Source of the DNA: Caballeronia fortuita
GTDB taxonomy: Bacteria > Pseudomonadota > Gammaproteobacteria > Burkholderiales > Burkholderiaceae
DNA length: 64,000 nucleotides
Direction: 5' to 3'
Assembly (NCBI RefSeq): GCF_001544835.2
Contig: NZ_FCNX02000022.1
Coordinates: forward strand, 1 to 64,000
In this document: positions 60,657-64,000 of the stretch, in pieces
Layout of the letters: each line of letters opens with the position of its first letter
Numbering within the stretch: position 1 is the first letter of the stretch
Translations under genes and position numbers: made by a program
The notes under the pieces: model-generated
Seen by the model: only the letters and a program-made list of their open reading frames with translations
What the model was told of the DNA's origin: nothing
Database searches by the model: none

Positions 60657-61776
60657 AAATGCGGTACAGGCCCGTTCTGGAGATGCCGAGAGCGCTCGCT
60701 GCTGCCTTTTTATTGCCATCGCTTGCCGCCAGTGCCTCCTGGACTTGTTCAAATGTCACCTTGGGCGCCTTCAGTCGCCTCTGGACAGAAAAGCTGGACA
60801 AGTAAGCACCGGCCTTTTGCTCTTTGCTGTGGCCGGCCGCCTCAACCACGGCTTGCATCGCTTCGCGGTGGAGCGCCGGGTCGGCCCTCTGGTCGCTGCC
60901 CTTGATCGGCGCAGGAACGCCGGTGTACTTTTCAAACATCTGCTGCAAGAACTGATGCCTCAGGCCGTGGCACGTAACGCCCAAGCCAGACTTCGTCACA
61001 CCATGATGCTTGAGAACCGTATAGAAATGGTCCTTCCACTGAGTCTTGGTATAGCCGTCTGGGATAGTCGAGCCAGTAGACCGGTTTGTGTATTGAGCAG
61101 CCTCGACTAGGACATCCATCTTTAAGTCCATCGGCACCACACGAGCGCGACCGCCCTTTGTGCCGTGGACCACGCTGAGCTTTCCGTCTTTACGGACTGC
61201 GTCTTTGGGCCGCAAAAGAAGACTCTCTTCGACCCTTAGACCGAATGCGGCTTGCAGCTTCATTTGCACAGCAACAACCGGCTCCGTCTTCGCGATTTCT
61301 TCAATGATGGCTACCGCGTCGATTCCCTTGCCTTCCCACGACTTATCTTCGGTAGCAACGTAGGTGCGCCGAAAGTTATGTGCTTCGGGATCGATGTACT
61401 CCGACATCGTCTTGACGACGGTTGGCTTGTTAATCCACTTGGTAAATGCGCGGAAGTACGTTAGCTTGTTCTCGATGGTTCCAGGACTCTGGCCTTCCCT
61501 ATGCCACAGCGCCACGAGGCCTTCGATGTGCTTTTCCCTGAGTGCATATGGCGTCTGCAACGCGAATCCAATCTGGCGCAACTCGACGAACGATCGGCAA
61601 AGCCTGCGCAGTCGGAAGCTTTGCGTCTTTATCGACAGTGGCTTAGCGCTAACGCGCGTCCGACTGTGAACTCGGTTGACATTGTCGGTAAAGATCCGTT
61701 CGAGACCAGACCGGAAATCGGCAGGAAGCTCGGGATAATCGGCAACGATGCCCTTCACATAGACGGTAACCGTCAT
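60640..61776 (-). CDS. Tyrosine recombinase with C-terminal Fis-type HTH
   Basis: The 378-residue protein has all catalytic residues in order: R181, K207, H270-x-x-R273, H316 and Y325, with an N-terminal SAM-like domain (about 1-140). After Tyr325 a Fis-type HTH (about 345-375, GNKKAAASALGISRTGLYRI) is added, which is unusual for integrases. It probably recombines sites of the ~130-bp repeat that overlaps its own 3' end; this is inference from position. The upstream gene overlaps it by four bases. Confidence 0.85.
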   Translation of the reverse strand: MTVTVYVKGIVADYPELPADFRSGLERIFTDNVNRVHSRTRVSAKPLSIKTQSFRLRRLCRSFVELRQIGFALQTPYALREKHIEGLVALWHREGQSPGTIENKLTYFRAFTKWINKPTVVKTMSEYIDPEAHNFRRTYVATEDKSWEGKGIDAVAIIEEIAKTEPVVAVQMKLQAAFGLRVEESLLLRPKDAVRKDGKLSVVHGTKGGRARVVPMDLKMDVLVEAAQYTNRSTGSTIPDGYTKTQWKDHFYTVLKHHGVTKSGLGVTCHGLRHQFLQQMFEKYTGVPAPIKGSDQRADPALHREAMQAVVEAAGHSKEQKAGAYLSSFSVQRRLKAPKVTFEQVQEALAASDGNKKAAASALGISRTGLYRILQCEK

Positions 61777-62141
61777 TCAGTTGCTCCTTCGTAGGTCGTT
61801 GTTCGCAGTTGCATAGCCGTGACGTACATTGCTCGACCCCTCTCAAATGCCATTGCCAATTCATCCGACCGCGCGAAGGCATCCGGAACGCCACCGGCGC
61901 ACGTGTCAGGAATCCATCCCGCTATGGCCGCGTGCCGAAGTGCTCTTCGCCGAGATCGGGTATCGTCAAAACCGTAGGAAATCGACAGCCGCCATAAAGA
62001 CCACGCGACTTCGGCTTCCAACGCGTGGTCTATCAGCGTAAAAATCCGCCGTCGTTGGCATTGTTTAGAGGATGTCGAGACGTTCCGTGTCTGTTTCTGA
62101 TTTGCGCCGCCGCTTTGGTCTTGGCAACGCTCGACTGCCAC
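61773..62141 (-). CDS. Hypothetical protein coupled to the recombinase (122 aa)
   Basis: The frame encodes a helical protein (ALEAEVAWSLWRLSISYGF, AMAFERGRAMYVTAMQL) and its stop overlaps the recombinase ATG. No ATG is available; GTG at 62141 is the best start and has no clear ribosome binding site. It could be a directionality factor, but nothing in the sequence shows this. Confidence 0.35.
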   Translation of the reverse strand: MAVERCQDQSGGANQKQTRNVSTSSKQCQRRRIFTLIDHALEAEVAWSLWRLSISYGFDDTRSRRRALRHAAIAGWIPDTCAGGVPDAFARSDELAMAFERGRAMYVTAMQLRTTTYEGATE

Positions 62142-63147
62142 GACTACGACACTCGGTATCGTCCCGTTAGACCTCCACGCAGCCTGCCATCGCGTCAGCC
62201 CATCAGCGCATCAGCGCCTGACGCATCGATCGCATCAGCAAACATCAGCGCTCGCAGTCGGGCGGTAGCATCCCAGGGCATCGGACGTAATCGCCACGTA
62301 GTTCGCGACCATCTCTGCTCGCGCAATGTCATTCTTAAGCGGCTCTAGCAAGCGCGTTCTCCTTATATGCATCCGAGTCAGCACCGCGCTCCTATATGAG
62401 CGGTGCCCTTGCGTGCCACCGCGCCGCATACCTCGGGAGCCTATCCCCGAGTCTTGCCGCACAGCTGCTGCGTATCCCCGCCGGGCCCTGCCTTCCTATC
62501 CTTTAGCGATTCCATCCGATAGCCCCGCACGTGGAAGAAACGTGCATCGACCTCCGTACTGCTGCGTGCTGCCAGTCGTCACGCTTCGCGTGTTGACCGC
62601 CGCTGATTTGCTGCCGGCGCACATCCAACGCGTAGCCCGCTTCGCGGGATCTCGCGTCGTTGTGTACTTCCTGCTGCTCCCAGCAGTCGAATCGCTCGCT
62701 GTTGCGCGGTCGATTCGGCTATTGCCGCTGCTACGGCTACCGCGCCGGCCACAAGCGCGCTGCTGCGCGCCGGTGTGCTTCGCCTTTATGACGGCACGAC
62801 CTCGGCCAAGTGCTCGGTAATCTCTTTGCGCTGTCTTTTTTCCGGGTGCGCCGCCCGTTCGTCTTCCGTACAGGGAGCAGCTTGCCGTGTCGGCCTAGCT
62901 GCTCCCCCATCCCAAAGCGCGTTCACTCGGTCGCGGTGTGTCGGACCTCATGCAACGTACCCAGCGTCGTGTGCTGTAAGGATGCGTCCATCGTCATTGA
63001 GGGATGAAAGGCGGACCACGGATATGTGTCCATGACCACTCCCAATCCGTCTCAATTCGGACAATCGGGCAAAACCGCCCGCAAACCCAATCGATATCGC
63101 GTGTCCAGCGTCCTCAATTTGGGTCGCTTTGAACTTGATTAGATTCA
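62142..63147. other. Long GC-rich non-coding region
   Basis: No gene can be supported. Open frames here have no ribosome binding sites or protein-like composition. Several short inverted repeats occur (for example GCGCGCTGCTGCGCGC near 62756), and a P-like box with CATCAGC repeats lies at 62188-62260. Confidence 0.45.
62188..62233 (+). promoter_or_regulatory. P-like hairpin box on plus strand with CATCAGC repeats
   Basis: CATCGCGTCAG and CTGACGCATCGATCG form the arms of a P-type hairpin in plus orientation. The loop holds two CATCAGCG units, and two more lie just after (to 62260). This could be a plus-strand variant of the P module or a protein binding array. Confidence 0.35.
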
Positions 63148-63310
63148 GAAAAAGGCCGCTTCATTTTGCGGCCGCGACAGAGGGGTTTTCGCTAGGCAAA
63201 GCGGTCCCCTCACGGTCCATTCCAGGAAAGTCGATGCGCACTACGCGCGGTTGGTAATTAGAAGAATATCGGCGCCGTGACCACTCAAAGAGTTAAAAGC
63301 TGCCTAAATG
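63148..63310 (-). ncRNA. P8 module with short predicted RNA and terminator
   Basis: On the minus strand an upstream box AGCTTTTAAC (about 63293-63310) and a -10-like TATTCT precede the hairpin ACCGCGC-gta-GTGCGCATCGACT (63230-63256). A hairpin GAGGGG/CCCCTC with inner CGCT/AGCG follows, then a terminator GCGGCCGC/GCGGCC plus TTTTT (63148-63175). The predicted RNA is about 100 bases. A frame of 18 codons is inside, but without ribosome binding site. Confidence 0.45.
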
Positions 63311-63419
63311 TTGCGAGCTTTTGCTTCCTTGACATCGCGCGCCGATCTGTAGAGTTGGACAGACGTAACGGGGACTTTTCCCACCAGTTTCGTCTCAATA
63401 ACTGACAGTATTGGCTGCT

Positions 63420-63540
63420 TCACACGGTTAATTCGCCATCTAACCGTTCATGGGGAGCTAACTGGCGGTTATCCGGACGTTTCGAGAAAAGCAGCCTGTG
63501 CGACCGCCCAACTACCAGTTTTCTGTCAGAAAGCTGGAAG
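63420..63540. repeat. Inverted repeats upstream of the ParM-like gene
   Basis: CGGTTA, TAACCG and CGGTTA units alternate between about 63424 and 63475, giving overlapping inverted repeats. A further hairpin CCAGTTTTCTG/CAGAAAGCTGG lies at 63518-63540. Such repeats could be a centromere-like or autoregulatory site for the actin-like protein. Confidence 0.4.
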
Positions 63541-63584
63541 ATGGGTTGAATCTATCGAATTGCTCTGGAGAGAGAATTAACACG

Positions 63585-64000
63585 ATGAAAGTACATGCGC
63601 CCGTCCTTGCCGTCGACGTCGGCTATGGCAACACCAAGATCGCCTTCCGCAACGGCTCCGACGTTTCGACCTTTATGTTTCCGTCGCTGACTCCCCCGTA
63701 CAAGGCTCACACGATCGCCAAAGAGAGCGCCGGTTTAATAACGACGCCCAAGACTGTCGCAGTGGACATCGACGGTAAGCGCTATCAGGTCGGTCCCGGC
63801 GTGCTGTTGAGCTCGCGTAACGGCGACGCGGGAGCGACACTTAACGACGACTATTGCACGACTGCAAGCTATGCCGCGCTGCTAGCCGGCGCTTTTCACT
63901 TCGCGAACATCGCATCGATTGACCGCCTAGTTCTCGGCCTACCGATGAGGAACTTCCACACCCACGTTGCGCATTTGCGCAGTGCATTCGCCGGTAAGAA
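63585..64000 (+). CDS. PRTRC system protein D, ParM/StbA-like actin (partial)
   Basis: The first 138 codons are present. VLAVDVGYGNTKIAF is the phosphate-1 motif of the actin/ParM ATPase fold. PRTRC protein D belongs to this group and would form filaments that move plasmid copies with a DNA-binding partner. It is separated from the other PRTRC genes by 14 kb. GGAGAGAG lies about 12 bases before the ATG. The gene runs off the window. Confidence 0.8.
   Translation, partial: MKVHAPVLAVDVGYGNTKIAFRNGSDVSTFMFPSLTPPYKAHTIAKESAGLITTPKTVAVDIDGKRYQVGPGVLLSSRNGDAGATLNDDYCTTASYAALLAGAFHFANIASIDRLVLGLPMRNFHTHVAHLRSAFAGK

Noticed and set aside
62196..62260. CATCAGC repeats as a CRISPR array
   Set aside because: Units are only 7-8 bases with tiny variable gaps, no spacers of usual length and no cas genes.
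62326..63035. Plus-strand frames of 65-164 codons in the long intergenic region
   Set aside because: Skewed composition (Arg/Pro/Ser), no ribosome binding sites and no similarity to any family I know.

Overview
The window looks like part of a large plasmid (or plasmid-like conjugative element) from a Burkholderiaceae-type beta-proteobacterium (Burkholderia, Paraburkholderia, Caballeronia, Cupriavidus or Ralstonia relatives). The reasons are the high G+C content, the PRTRC cassette (ParB plus E1-, E2-, ubiquitin- and JAB-like proteins), the actin-like PRTRC protein D, and many hypotheticals of the kind seen on such plasmids. There are no rRNA, tRNA or housekeeping genes, and I see no replication initiator gene. 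The genus call is inference.

Layout. 1-4.1 kb: a decayed tyrosine-recombinase pair abutting a PAPS-reductase/DndC-like gene. 4.1-13 kb: a minus-strand array with a DpdA-like (TGT-fold) protein, SbcC-like and SbcD-like nuclease subunits, a NADAR protein and an RDF-like protein. 13.4-15.7 kb: plus-strand genes including a bactofilin. 16.1-30.0 kb: a block bounded by two copies of a ~130-bp repeat, holding a UvrD-like helicase and a conjugation gene set (TrbB/C/D/E/J/L-like, TraI_2 relaxase, TraD, DUF4400). 30-43 kb: minus-strand backbone with a MoxR ATPase/DUF3150/VWA-metallopeptidase trio, several small or membrane proteins, and a plus-strand PAPS-reductase family gene. 43.2-49.2 kb: the PRTRC operon. 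49.4-55.5 kb: DUF7673 protein, small proteins, and a methylase-helicase (DarB-like) gene broken by one stop codon. 55.9-60.5 kb: plus-strand accessory genes (DUF1173 broken by one stop, zinc-ribbon and Lar-like proteins). 60.5-62.1 kb: a tyrosine recombinase whose 3' end lies in the third copy of the ~130-bp repeat. 62.1-63.6 kb: non-coding control region leading to the PRTRC-D/ParM-like gene that runs off the window.

Two regulatory families tie the minus-strand backbone together and are absent from the conjugation block. (i) Thirteen leader RNAs (L1-L13), each directly before a start codon. Each has a strong GC hairpin whose loop can pair with sequence in or next to a second hairpin, and the second hairpin holds the ribosome binding site. 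Primary sequence varies but the pairing is kept. (ii) Eight promoter modules (P1-P8) whose predicted transcripts begin with a conserved small hairpin (GCGTC-nnn-GACGCATCGA type). Six of them have a recognisable upstream box (AGCTTTCG type) at a fixed distance; P1 and P2 do not. Intrinsic terminators lie in many gaps between co-directional genes, sometimes right after a P module. This suggests a plasmid-wide regulon with control at initiation, possibly at termination, and at translation. I regard this as the most likely undescribed system in the window; all structures were found by eye and are unfolded by software.

Three genes (recombinase, methylase-helicase, DUF1173) each carry a single in-frame stop in an otherwise continuous reading frame. 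That points to decay or sequence error.
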